A DNA stretch of 11,387 nt from Propionibacteriaceae bacterium (GCA_031260385.1 JAIRKB010000028.1:1-11387), one strand, 5' to 3'. Numbered from the stretch's first letter, positions 1-5,477 are shown. Program-made: numbers and translations. Notes: generated by a model from the sequence alone, not told the origin.

Positions 1-619
1 CGATGAAGGTCGTATCGGAGCGCATCAAGACTTCGTCGTCATCGGCTGAGATGCCGGTGTTGGCTCATTCGAGAGAATCGGTTCCCATCACCAGGATGTT
101 GATGGCCCGTCCGGAGTAAGGGTCCTTAGGATCGGAGGGGGCAACAGTTGAGGTTGGCACCTTGGGACGGTTGGTGCCTAGAAGATCGTCGACTTGGCCA
201 ACATCCATCCGCGATTGTAGGTAATATAGCGCCCCGCCGATGCCACCGCCCGCCACTAAGACCAAAGCTAATAACGAAACCAGGGTAACTTTTAGCGCTC
301 GGCGTGTCTTGGAGCCGCGATGGGGGGCGCGTAGCGGTTTTCCGGATTTATCGTCAACGATCGCCCGGGAGGGAGCCTTACTAGAGTTCGGGCGTTTAGA
401 GGTCTTTTCGGTGACTTTAGAGGGCTCTTCCTTGGCTTTCGAGGATTTTTTCTTCGGCGTTGGCTCATCGTACATATACCCAAAGAGGTCGTCGTCTTGC
501 ACGTTATACCTTGTCACCGACCGATCATCCATCTGAGCGCTCCATTGAAGTTCCCGCGATGATTCGTGGTCCCCAAGTCTGGAATCGGTGCTCCACGGCG
601 GAACACTGTCATTAGCCAT
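1..619 (-). pseudogene. LCP (LytR-CpsA-Psr) family protein, interrupted by in-frame TGA and cut by window edge
   Basis: LCP enzymes transfer glycopolymers from lipid carriers to peptidoglycan on the outer face of the membrane. From the ATG at 619 the protein has a long charged, Lys/Ser-rich cytoplasmic part, one membrane segment at about residues 108-135 (ALKVTLVSLLALVLVAGGGI...), a short linker, and then the opening strand of the LCP domain (INILVMGTDS). A TGA at 65-67 stops translation after 184 residues, right after GTDSLE. The same frame stays open beyond it to the window edge and reads ANTGISADDDEVLMRSDTTF; RSDTT is the next conserved LCP motif. So the TGA splits a normal LCP gene, probably by a G-to-T change of a glycine codon (GAN follows the DSR motif in many relatives; inference). 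It could be a true nonsense mutation or a sequence error. The ATG is preferred to a TTG at 646 because a good promoter lies between them. Confidence 0.75.
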
Positions 620-626
620 AAGGGCA

Positions 627-654
627 ATTCTATCGCGCGCGATCAATTTGCCAA
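627..654 (-). promoter_or_regulatory. Promoter of the LCP gene, probably leaderless
   Basis: On the minus strand TTGGCA (649-654) and TAGAAT (627-632) are separated by 16 bp. The -10 box ends 7 bases before the ATG at 619 and no Shine-Dalgarno sequence is present, which fits a transcript beginning at or next to the start codon. Confidence 0.6.
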
Positions 655-679
655 ACCAGACCTGGCAAAACTAGGGGGC

Positions 680-970
680 TTAGGTAGCTCGACTACGGTC
701 AGTCGACGCCTGGCTGAGGTGGCGTTGCTCGCGACGCTGGGCCCTCAGACGAGCCAGACGTTTCACCAGTAGAGGGTCGGCTTTGAGAGCCTCGGGGCGA
801 TCAATCAGCGAGTTGAGGATCTGGTAATACTGCGGCCCCGACAGATTAAAGGTTGCCCTGATCGCTTGTTCCTTTGCCACCGGTAACCTCCAACACTGAC
901 GTTCAAATTCGAGAACCGCCCGCTCAACATCAGTGAGCTGGCTTCCCCCGTGCTGAAGAAGAACAGTCAT
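680..970 (-). CDS. DUF3263 domain protein
   Basis: A 96-residue protein matching the actinobacterial DUF3263 family: an N-terminal TDVERAVLEFERQCW helix, a middle part resembling a helix-turn-helix (KEQAIRATFNLSGPQYYQIL), the typical LIDRPEALKADPLLVKRLAR stretch, and a basic tail. The function of the family is unknown; the helix-turn-helix look and basic tail suggest DNA or RNA binding (inference). It lies upstream of the LCP gene on the same strand with a 60-bp gap, but the LCP gene has its own promoter. The ATG at 970 is chosen because it sits just before the family's conserved start; TACGAT (977-982) is placed 6 bases before it, suggesting leaderless expression, though a weak GAGG also lies there. 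Confidence 0.85.
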   Translation of the reverse strand: MTVLLQHGGSQLTDVERAVLEFERQCWRLPVAKEQAIRATFNLSGPQYYQILNSLIDRPEALKADPLLVKRLARLRAQRREQRHLSQASTDRSRAT

Positions 971-976
971 ATCCTC

Positions 977-982
977 ATCGTA
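977..982 (-). promoter_or_regulatory. Candidate -10 box of the DUF3263 gene
   Basis: TACGAT fits TANNNT and ends 6 bases before the ATG at 970, the spacing expected for a leaderless mRNA. No convincing -35 box was found, so this rests on position and the match to the other starts in the window. Confidence 0.35.
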
Positions 983-1026
983 TGGGGCACGGTGCTCTGG
1001 GGGCGGGACCTTCCCTCGGTGCGCCC

Positions 1027-1049
1027 AGAACCTAATACCTAGAACCTAA
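1027..1049. repeat. Short direct repeat, two copies of AGAACCTAA
   Basis: AGAACCTAA occurs at 1027-1035 and 1041-1049, a 14-bp period, with a third ACCTA at 1037-1041 between them. It lies in the divergent space between the DUF3263 gene and manA and could be a regulator site; no regulator is identified. Confidence 0.45.
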
Positions 1050-1090
1050 GGAGGTGGTGATAAATCTCACCAGGTAGGCAGACTTTTTTT
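1045..1090 (+). other. Imperfect hairpin with Shine-Dalgarno-like loop and T7 tract upstream of manA
   Basis: CCTA (1045-1048) can pair with TAGG (1075-1078), and inside it GGTGA (1056-1060) pairs with TCACC (1067-1071). The unpaired side holds AAGGAGGTG, a strong Shine-Dalgarno match with no start codon at a usable distance. Seven T residues follow at 1084-1090, five bases after the outer stem. This could be a weak terminator or attenuator for plus-strand transcripts, or a protein-binding site. The rest of 971-1171 shows TAGACT at 1114-1119 as a possible -10 box, with no good -35. Confidence 0.35.
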
Positions 1091-1171
1091 AAGGCTGATT
1101 GGGATGAATCTAGTAGACTGATCGGTGCGGAGACCATTTAGCGCAGGAGTGGTCCACACCGAGAGGATGAC

Positions 1172-2341
1172 ATGCTGAAACTCACCGGCCAGATCCGGGA
1201 TTACGCATGGGGGTCACTGACAGCCATTCCAGAATTGATGGGCAATCAACCAACCGATGAACCACAAGCGGAGTATTGGCTCGGGGCGCATCCCTTGGCA
1301 CCAGCGACGATTGATGGTGTCGATCTAAACCTCGTCTTGCACGATCACCCCGATTGGGTTGGTGATCGAACCTACCGCGCTTTCGGTGATCGTTTTCCGG
1401 TCCTGCTGAAGATCCTGGCCGCTGAACACCCGCTCTCCCTCCAAGCCCATCCCACCCGCGAGCAAGCCGAAGAGGGTTTCGCGCGCGAAACTGCCGCCGG
1501 CCTGGAACTAGACGCCCCAGAGCGAATCTACCGTGATGATTGGCCGAAACCCGAAGTCCTAATCGCCCTAACCGATTTCGATCTCCTCTGCGGTTTTCGC
1601 AGCCCCTCCGCCACGGTTGAGCTCTTCACCAAGCTAGGCGTGAGCGAGAAGTTTAACTCGGTACTCTCGCCTTTGCGTCAGCGTAAGGGTGCAGCGGCGA
1701 TCGAAGAGGTTTTCTTGGATATCCTGTCCCAAGAGCATCCCGATCACGTCGACGAGATCATTCGTTTGGCCACCGGCTTCGCTGACGAAGACTCCGAGGT
1801 CGGGCTACTTTCCCGGACTGCCCTAGAACTCAACCACTACTTCCCCCACCATCCCTCCATCCTGGCCGCTCTGATGATGAATCGGATCCACCTCAAGGTG
1901 GGCGAGGGGATCTACCTGCCAACCCGCACCCTCCACTCGTATATCTCCGGTGTCGGCATCGAAGTCATGGCTTGCTCTGACAATGTGCTCCGGGGTGGTC
2001 TAACCGCGAAATACATCAACGTTGACGAACTGATCCGGGTGGTCGACTTCACCCCGTCAGCGGTCGGGCCAGTGGACACCGAAGATGACAAGGGATTCAC
2101 CCGCTACCTCACCCCCACCCCAGAGTTTGCCGCCTGGCGCGGTGAACTAACCTCCAAGCCGATCACCTTGCCGCGGACGGCCTCCTGCCGCATCGCCTTG
2201 GTGGTTGATGGCGAAGCCCAACTGCGCCGCGATGGCACCAAGCTTGATCTTGGCCCGGGCGAAGCCGTGCTCATCCCCTACGGTCACGAGGTCAAAGCCG
2301 CCGGCTCCGCCACCATCTTCGTCGCCTCACCCGGGGTCTGA
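1172..2341 (+). CDS. manA: Mannose-6-phosphate isomerase, class I
   Basis: Zinc-dependent cytosolic enzyme that interconverts fructose 6-phosphate and mannose 6-phosphate, feeding GDP-mannose for mannosylated lipids, glycans and glycoproteins. The 389-residue protein has the type I PMI signatures: SLQAHP at 89-94 (zinc ligands Gln91 and His93), KPE at 126-128 (Glu128), and the C-terminal PTRTLHSYISGVGIE block with His255, followed by SDNVLRGGLTAKY with the catalytic Arg274. These correspond to the four ligands and arginine known in the fungal enzyme. Length and motif order are normal. AGAGGA lies 5 bases before the ATG. The end overlaps the oppositely directed acetyltransferase gene by 15 bp. 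A wall-related LCP gene lies nearby, divergently transcribed, which fits a role in surface polymer precursors (inference). Confidence 0.95.
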   Translation: MLKLTGQIRDYAWGSLTAIPELMGNQPTDEPQAEYWLGAHPLAPATIDGVDLNLVLHDHPDWVGDRTYRAFGDRFPVLLKILAAEHPLSLQAHPTREQAEEGFARETAAGLELDAPERIYRDDWPKPEVLIALTDFDLLCGFRSPSATVELFTKLGVSEKFNSVLSPLRQRKGAAAIEEVFLDILSQEHPDHVDEIIRLATGFADEDSEVGLLSRTALELNHYFPHHPSILAALMMNRIHLKVGEGIYLPTRTLHSYISGVGIEVMACSDNVLRGGLTAKYINVDELIRVVDFTPSAVGPVDTEDDKGFTRYLTPTPEFAAWRGELTSKPITLPRTASCRIALVVDGEAQLRRDGTKLDLGPGEAVLIPYGHEVKAAGSATIFVASPGV

Positions 2342-3394
2342 AGCGACCACCTTTGCCATCTGAGCACAACCACCGGCGCCTTGGAAACCCATCGCGACGT
2401 TGACCGCCAGCATTGGTTCATTAATCGTGGCATTGAAGGTATGAATCCGGGCTAGGGAGGGGCAGACCTCTTGCGCCGCCGCCAAGTTAACCAGTTTCAG
2501 CCACAAACCCAGCCGGTGGCCCCGATGCTGATTCAAAACGATCGTCACATACTGATCCGCTGCTAGGTTCGAGGCAGAGGGCGTCCAACGCAACTCGGTG
2601 TAACCCACCAAGGTTCCGCTGGCAATTTCTTCGGCGACCGTCAGAGCCGATGCCATACCGCAGGCGTGTAGACGGGCGATCCGGCGCTCGACGCGCTCGC
2701 GATCCCAAACCTCCTCATCCCAGTTGACATCGCCGCGCGGAAGATCGCGGATAAAGGCTTCCTGCAGGCGGGCGAATGACTCCATCCACTGTTCGGGAAT
2801 TGTCGAGATCCAGGTATGTAGTCGATAGCCATCATTATGGCCTTCGACGCTTGCCATCAGTTCCGCCACTCGGACCTCGTCAAGCGGTAGGGCCAGGACC
2901 GAACCCCGATCGACCAGGTCGATCACATAACCGCGCTTGGTGAAGAAGCCAATCTGCGGGGCATCGGTATCCTCGGCTGGACCAAAGAGCACCGGGGAGA
3001 GCAGGATCATTCGCCCGTCGGCCCGACTGATCGTCTCAAACTGCTCCAAGAGGGCTGAGCCAATCCCCTGACCACGGTAATCGGGGTGCACACAGAACCA
3101 CAGCCGAGCTTTCTCGCGATCATAGGTAGTAAAGAGTACGATCATCGCGAAGCCCACCACCGCTTCTGGGCTTGGTGTTGTGCCATGTTGGGCGATAATC
3201 CAATGGGCCTTCGCTTGGGTCTCATCGGCACGATCAGCCACCAACTCTTGAACAGTCTGGGCGTCATCGGCGTTACCAGCGCGGTGTTGGGACTCAATGA
3301 CGGTCAGACGGGCAATCCCCTCGTACATCCAGCCATACTCGCCGTCATCGACTGAGGCGACAGCCGGGACGAACAAAAAGCTAATATCTTTCAC
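2327..3394 (-). CDS. Tandem-domain GNAT family N-acetyltransferase
   Basis: A 355-residue cytosolic protein with two GNAT folds. The first has an acetyl-CoA pyrophosphate-binding motif FCVHPDYRGQGIGSALL, then an FFTKRGY motif. The second has VLNQHRGHRLGLWLKL followed by NATINEPMLAVNVAMGF, the usual motif A and motif B pair. Each motif A keeps the arginine-glycine loop, although the second (RGHRLG) is less canonical. Two-domain GNATs of this type are frequent in actinobacteria and the acceptor substrate cannot be read from sequence. The GTG at 3394 is preferred over a GTG at 3433 because AGGAG stands 8 bases before it, while the upstream GTG has no ribosome site. Converges on manA with a 15-bp overlap. 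Confidence 0.85.
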   Translation of the reverse strand: MKDISFLFVPAVASVDDGEYGWMYEGIARLTVIESQHRAGNADDAQTVQELVADRADETQAKAHWIIAQHGTTPSPEAVVGFAMIVLFTTYDREKARLWFCVHPDYRGQGIGSALLEQFETISRADGRMILLSPVLFGPAEDTDAPQIGFFTKRGYVIDLVDRGSVLALPLDEVRVAELMASVEGHNDGYRLHTWISTIPEQWMESFARLQEAFIRDLPRGDVNWDEEVWDRERVERRIARLHACGMASALTVAEEIASGTLVGYTELRWTPSASNLAADQYVTIVLNQHRGHRLGLWLKLVNLAAAQEVCPSLARIHTFNATINEPMLAVNVAMGFQGAGGCAQMAKVVASDPG

Positions 3395-3408
3395 AGGAGT
3401 TACTCCTA
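3392..3408 (-). promoter_or_regulatory. Ribosome binding site inside a palindrome before the GNAT gene
   Basis: On the minus strand AGGAG TAA CTCCT runs directly into the GTG start (palindrome 3396-3408, start codon 3392-3394). The Shine-Dalgarno AGGAG is the 5' arm of a 5-bp stem with a 3-base loop, so folding would hide it. It decides the start codon choice and might dampen translation. Confidence 0.5.
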
Positions 3409-3462
3409 ATACTTTTTTCCCACTTTGGGGCACAAACCAAGGACAACTAAGATCCAGGGTTG

Positions 3463-3486
3463 AAAACTCAGGCCATCAGCCTTGAG
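3463..3486 (-). terminator. Rho-independent terminator after rpmG
   Basis: On the minus strand CTCAAGGC-TGATG-GCCTGAG forms a 7-bp stem with one bulged A and a 5-base loop, followed at once by TTTT (3463-3466). It lies 36 bp after the rpmG stop codon, closing the tRNA-rpmG transcript. Confidence 0.6.
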
Positions 3487-3497
3487 GGGGAGAAGAT

Positions 3498-3513
3498 ACC
3501 TTCGTACGAAGGT
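3498..3513. repeat. Perfect 16-bp palindrome
   Basis: ACCTTCGTACGAAGGT is its own reverse complement. It sits between the rpmG stop codon and the terminator. It may be a protein-binding site or an extra stem at the transcript end. Confidence 0.5.
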
Positions 3514-3521
3514 CGTTTAAC

Positions 3522-3692
3522 CTAGCGGGTCTCGCGGTGGGCCACATGCTTGCGGCAACGCGGGCAGAACTTGGAGATCTCTAGACGATCGGGATCGTTG
3601 CGGCGGTTCTTCTTCGTGATGTAATTACGCTCTTTGCACTCTGTGCACGCCAAAGTGATCTTTGGCCGAATATCGCCCTGCTTCTTTGCCAT
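3522..3692 (-). CDS. rpmG: 50S ribosomal protein L33
   Basis: Small component of the large ribosomal subunit. The 56-residue product starts MAKKQGDIRPKITLACTECK and has two CxxC pairs, ACTEC and FCPRC, so it is the zinc-binding (C+) form. The KKNRRNDPDRLEISKFCPRC stretch is the family signature. The ATG at 3692 is chosen over in-frame codons further upstream because GGAGG stands 6 bases before it and the family begins MAKK or similar. It is on the same strand as, and 230 bp downstream of, tRNA-Met, an arrangement common in actinobacteria, where rpmG follows tRNA-Thr and tRNA-Met. TAGTAT about 15 bases upstream of the ribosome site could be a -10 box, but no -35 is clear, so cotranscription with the tRNAs is possible. 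Confidence 0.97.
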   Translation of the reverse strand: MAKKQGDIRPKITLACTECKERNYITKKNRRNDPDRLEISKFCPRCRKHVAHRETR

Positions 3693-3725
3693 TTCTGACC
3701 TCCGATCAAACCATACTACCTTGTC

Positions 3726-3758
3726 GAGTACGCGGCACCATACTGGTGCCGTACACTC
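3726..3758 (-). other. Long hairpin between the tRNA-Met repeat and rpmG
   Basis: On the minus strand GAGTGTACGGCACCA and TGGTGCCGCGTACTC pair around a GTA loop: 15 positions with 12 Watson-Crick pairs, two G-U and one mismatch. No T tract follows, so it is not a standard terminator. A processing site between tRNA and rpmG mRNA, or an mRNA stabiliser, is more likely (inference). Confidence 0.6.
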
Positions 3759-3777
3759 GCGCATCGACTGCGCTCGT

Positions 3778-3799
3778 GTAGCGGGAGCGGGACTTGAAC
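3778..3799 (-). repeat. Second copy of the tRNA-Met 3' end
   Basis: These 22 bp are identical to 3922-3943, which is the tRNA-Met T loop, T-stem 3' strand, acceptor 3' strand, discriminator base and one base beyond. The copy lies 144 bp downstream of the original in the tRNA's reading direction. The 5' T-stem strand, anticodon arm and D arm are missing, so it is not a second tRNA gene. Confidence 0.85.
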
Positions 3800-3921
3800 G
3801 GCTGCTTCGCAGCCGCCCCTTCGTCGATCCTTCCGGATCTCCTCGGGCCTCGCTACTCGAAGGCCAATCGTGGCCTTCTCCTAACGCTCGGACCCTCTCG
3901 GGTTCAACTCCCTCTTCCGCA
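3800..3921 (-). other. Four-hairpin spacer between the two tRNA-Met 3' ends
   Basis: Read on the minus strand from the tRNA outward, 122 bp hold four compact hairpins: ACCC-GAGA-GGGT (3892-3903); GAAGGCCA-CGAT-TGGCCTTC, a perfect 8-bp stem (3859-3878); GATCC-GGAA-GGATC (3826-3839); and CGGCTGC-GAA-GCAGCCG (3799-3815). Two loops, GAGA and GGAA, are GNRA tetraloops, which points to structure at the RNA level. With one tRNA 3' end it makes a 144-bp repeat unit. The layout recalls the E. coli tyrT operon, where 178-bp repeats each carry the end of the tRNA (rtT RNA). No coding frame with a ribosome site is seen here. Confidence 0.55.
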
Positions 3922-3922
3922 G

Positions 3923-3996
3923 TAGCGGGAGCGGGACTTGAACCCGCGACCTAGCGATTATGAGCCGCTCGCTCTGACCACCTGAGCTATCCCGCC
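3923..3996 (-). tRNA. tRNA-Met (CAT), elongator type
   Basis: 74 bases fold as a cloverleaf: acceptor GGCGGGA with TCCCGCT (first pair G-U), D stem GCTC/GAGC, anticodon stem AGCGG/TCGCT around loop CTCATAA with anticodon CAT, T stem GCGGG/CCCGC around TTCAAGT, discriminator A. The CCA end is not encoded. The G-U pair at the acceptor end is a pair rather than the C-A mismatch of bacterial initiators, and the anticodon stem lacks three consecutive G-C pairs, so this is an elongator (or a tRNA-Ile2 precursor, which also carries CAT). It is 36 bp after tRNA-Thr. Confidence 0.95.
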
Positions 3997-4032
3997 GCCG
4001 CCTGAGCGTGAGGGTAACACGCCCAGACAACG

Positions 4033-4105
4033 AGCCCCCATGCAGAATCGAACTGCAGACCTTCTCCTTACCATGGAGACGCTCTACCGACTGAGCTATA
4101 GGGGC
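4033..4105 (-). tRNA. tRNA-Thr (GGT)
   Basis: 73 bases: acceptor GCCCCTA with TGGGGGC, D stem GCTC/GAGC, anticodon stem TCTCC/GGAGA around ATGGTAA with anticodon GGT, T stem TGCAG/CTGCA around TTCGATT, discriminator T. CCA is not encoded. First gene of the Thr-Met part of the run, with its own promoter just upstream. Confidence 0.97.
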
Positions 4106-4115
4106 AAGCGGATTA

Positions 4116-4145
4116 AAGATACACGACTTGGGGCTCAAAAGGCAA
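4116..4145 (-). promoter_or_regulatory. Promoter of tRNA-Thr and tRNA-Met
   Basis: Minus strand TTGCCT (4140-4145) and TATCTT (4116-4121) are 18 bp apart. The -10 box ends 10 bases before the 5' end of tRNA-Thr, leaving a very short leader as expected for a tRNA gene. Confidence 0.5.
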
Positions 4146-4182
4146 AACCGGGGGCTCTCACGGCCGACGGACGACAGAAAGC

Positions 4183-4212
4183 AAAACGCCCGATCTGTTA
4201 CACGACCGGGCG
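4183..4212 (-). terminator. Terminator after tRNA-Tyr
   Basis: Minus strand CGCCCGGTC (4204-4212) pairs with GATCGGGCG (4187-4195; one G-U) across an 8-base loop and is followed by TTTTGCTTT. With flanking AAAG/TTTT the stem reaches about 13 pairs. It separates tRNA-Tyr from tRNA-Thr. Confidence 0.8.
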
Positions 4213-4225
4213 CTTTGAACGCGGG

Positions 4226-4308
4226 TGGCGGATGAAGGATTCGAACCTCCGTAGGCATTCACCGACAGATTTACAGTCTGCTCCCATTGGCCGCTCGGGC
4301 AATCCGCC
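4226..4308 (-). tRNA. tRNA-Tyr (GTA)
   Basis: 83 bases with a perfect acceptor stem GGCGGAT/ATCCGCC, D arm CCCGAGCGGCCAATGGG, anticodon stem GCAGA/TCTGT around CTGTAAA with anticodon GTA, a long class II variable arm, T arm around TTCGAAT, discriminator A. CCA is not encoded. It has its own promoter and terminator. Confidence 0.97.
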
Positions 4309-4327
4309 AAGGATTTCCAGCGGGATA

Positions 4328-4358
4328 ACCTTAGCACCTAGACCGCAGGGGCGTCCAA
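4328..4358 (-). promoter_or_regulatory. Promoter of tRNA-Tyr
   Basis: Minus strand TTGGAC (4353-4358) and TAAGGT (4328-4333) lie 19 bp apart; the -10 box ends 19 bases before the tRNA 5' end. The spacing is slightly long. Confidence 0.45.
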
Positions 4359-4462
4359 ACCGGTCGATTTAGGCATCCCCTAGACGTTTTTCGTGTCATT
4401 TTCGGGGCGGTGCCAGAGAATCTCCTTTAGCACACTCCGGGCGTCGTCTCACTATATGGACG

Positions 4463-4502
4463 GGTAACTTGCACTTATTAGTCGCCTTAAGAGAAAGTTA
4501 CC
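4463..4502. repeat. 8-bp perfect inverted repeat upstream of the chelatase-like gene
   Basis: GGTAACTT (4463-4470) and AAGTTACC (4495-4502) are exact inverted copies separated by 24 bp, about 80 bp before the start codon. The 32-bp centre-to-centre spacing, about three helical turns, would suit a dimeric regulator or a loop. The rest of 4359-4583 shows no gene and no clear promoter. Confidence 0.45.
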
Positions 4503-4583
4503 TGAAGTTGTTCGCTAGAAGCGCAGCATTGGGTAGCGGCGCTGAACAACCTCATTTGGGTCATTCGGGGAGAAAGGACGACA

Positions 4584-5369
4584 ATGGCAGCGCCAGCACT
4601 AATCATGCTGACTAATGGGTCTTCTGATCCTAGCGTCGCCGAGGTCAGCCATCACCTGCGCTATGGCCTGCAAACCATCCGACCCTCCCTTGAGGTCAGT
4701 GCCGCCTTCGTTGACCATTGCCCGCCGAGTGTGCCACAGGTGGTCAGCAATCTGGTGGAACGCGGGTTCACCGAAATCGTCTTTGTCCCCCTCCAGTTGG
4801 CATCGGTCACCGACCACGATCCGCGGATGGATGCCGTGATCAACAGCGTCCGGACCACCTATCCCAGTCTACGATTCACCATGGCGCGACCACTCGGCCC
4901 CGAAGCCTGCTTATTACGCCCCCTCGACGAGCGCTTGCGCTTAGCCCTCGGCACCGCCCATGCCACGGAGTTGGACGGCTTAGTCCTCTCTGCCGAAGGT
5001 CCCTCCGATATTCGCGGCTTGGGTATGTTGGCCCGGCGGACCCGCCAGTGGGGGGCACACCACCGACTCCCCTGCATCCTGGCCACCTCTGACGGCGCCT
5101 CCCCCAACATTATTGCCGCGATTGAGTCCCTCAACTCCCAGGGACGCCGTCACATTGCGGTGGGCTCCTTTTATCTCGCTCCGGATCGCGACTTTGACGC
5201 CCAAGCTCGTCTCGCCTTGCGACATGGGGCGATCGCCGTTAGTGCCCCGATTGGGGTCGATGATTCGGTCCTCGATCTGATTCTCGCGCGCTACGCCTTT
5301 GCGGCGATGGATCTACTGGAAGATGAGATGGCGCCGGAACCAGCGATCAGCGCTTCCGCTATCGGCTAG
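4584..5369 (+). CDS. CbiX/sirohydrochlorin chelatase-like protein, first active-site His missing
   Basis: A 261-residue cytosolic protein with two repeats of the CbiX fold, as in the CbiX/SirB group that puts cobalt or iron into sirohydrochlorin. The N-terminal signature, usually HGSRDP, is here NGSSDP (residues 11-16), so the first metal-binding histidine is asparagine. The following FVDHCPPSVPQVVSNLVERG and IVFVPLQLASVTDHDPRMD match the family, and His78 sits where the second metal ligand lies. The C-terminal repeat (LSAEGPSD, AVGSFYLAP) is degenerate in the same way as in other actinobacterial two-domain members. Chelatase activity is therefore doubtful; a structural or other ligand-binding role is possible. 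GAAAGGA stands 5 bases before the ATG. It stands alone, with no cobalamin or siroheme genes beside it. Confidence 0.75.
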   Translation: MAAPALIMLTNGSSDPSVAEVSHHLRYGLQTIRPSLEVSAAFVDHCPPSVPQVVSNLVERGFTEIVFVPLQLASVTDHDPRMDAVINSVRTTYPSLRFTMARPLGPEACLLRPLDERLRLALGTAHATELDGLVLSAEGPSDIRGLGMLARRTRQWGAHHRLPCILATSDGASPNIIAAIESLNSQGRRHIAVGSFYLAPDRDFDAQARLALRHGAIAVSAPIGVDDSVLDLILARYAFAAMDLLEDEMAPEPAISASAIG

Positions 5370-5373
5370 ACCT

Positions 5374-5470
5374 CTAGTGCTCTGTCCCACCTTAAATGGC
5401 GGATTCGCAGCGCCATCCGGCACACCTGACCCCACTCATTTCCCGCCTTTAAGATGGGACAGAGCACTAG
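5374..5470. mobile_element. MITE-like element with 28-29 bp terminal inverted repeats
   Basis: The left arm 5374-5396 and right arm 5448-5470 are 23 bp each and inverted copies with a single difference; after a one-base bulge they continue to 5402 and 5443. Both ends are CTAG, which could be a 4-bp target duplication (it is its own reverse complement, so repeat and duplication cannot be told apart). The 97-bp unit has no coding frame and sits between two convergent genes, 4 bp after one stop and 7 bp from the other. A small non-autonomous transposon is the best reading. It could also work as a bidirectional terminator, but no T tract follows either arm. Confidence 0.55.
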
Positions 5471-5477
5471 TTCTTGG

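Noticed and set aside
65..67. TGA read as a sense codon by an altered genetic code
   Set aside because: TGA ends manA, DUF3000, acnA and others at the expected protein lengths, and no other gene has an internal TGA.
240..536. Open frame on the plus strand
   Set aside because: It is antisense to the LCP N-terminal region, has no ribosome site and resembles no family.
644..646. TTG as the LCP start
   Set aside because: It lies inside the promoter spacer; the ATG at 617-619 fits the -10 box and needs no extra residues.
2327..2341. 15-bp overlap of manA and the acetyltransferase gene
   Set aside because: Short tail-to-tail overlaps are common in compact genomes; noted only in the gene entries.
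3693..3764. 24-residue extension at the start of L33
   Set aside because: The family begins at MAKK, and GGAGG stands right before that ATG.
3778..3799. A second tRNA-Met gene
   Set aside because: Only the T loop and 3' strand are copied; there is no 5' acceptor, D arm or anticodon arm upstream.
3881..4372. Open frames of 110-125 codons across the tRNA run, both strands
   Set aside because: They run through the tRNA-Thr and tRNA-Tyr genes (and, on the minus strand, tRNA-Met) and have no recognisable protein features.
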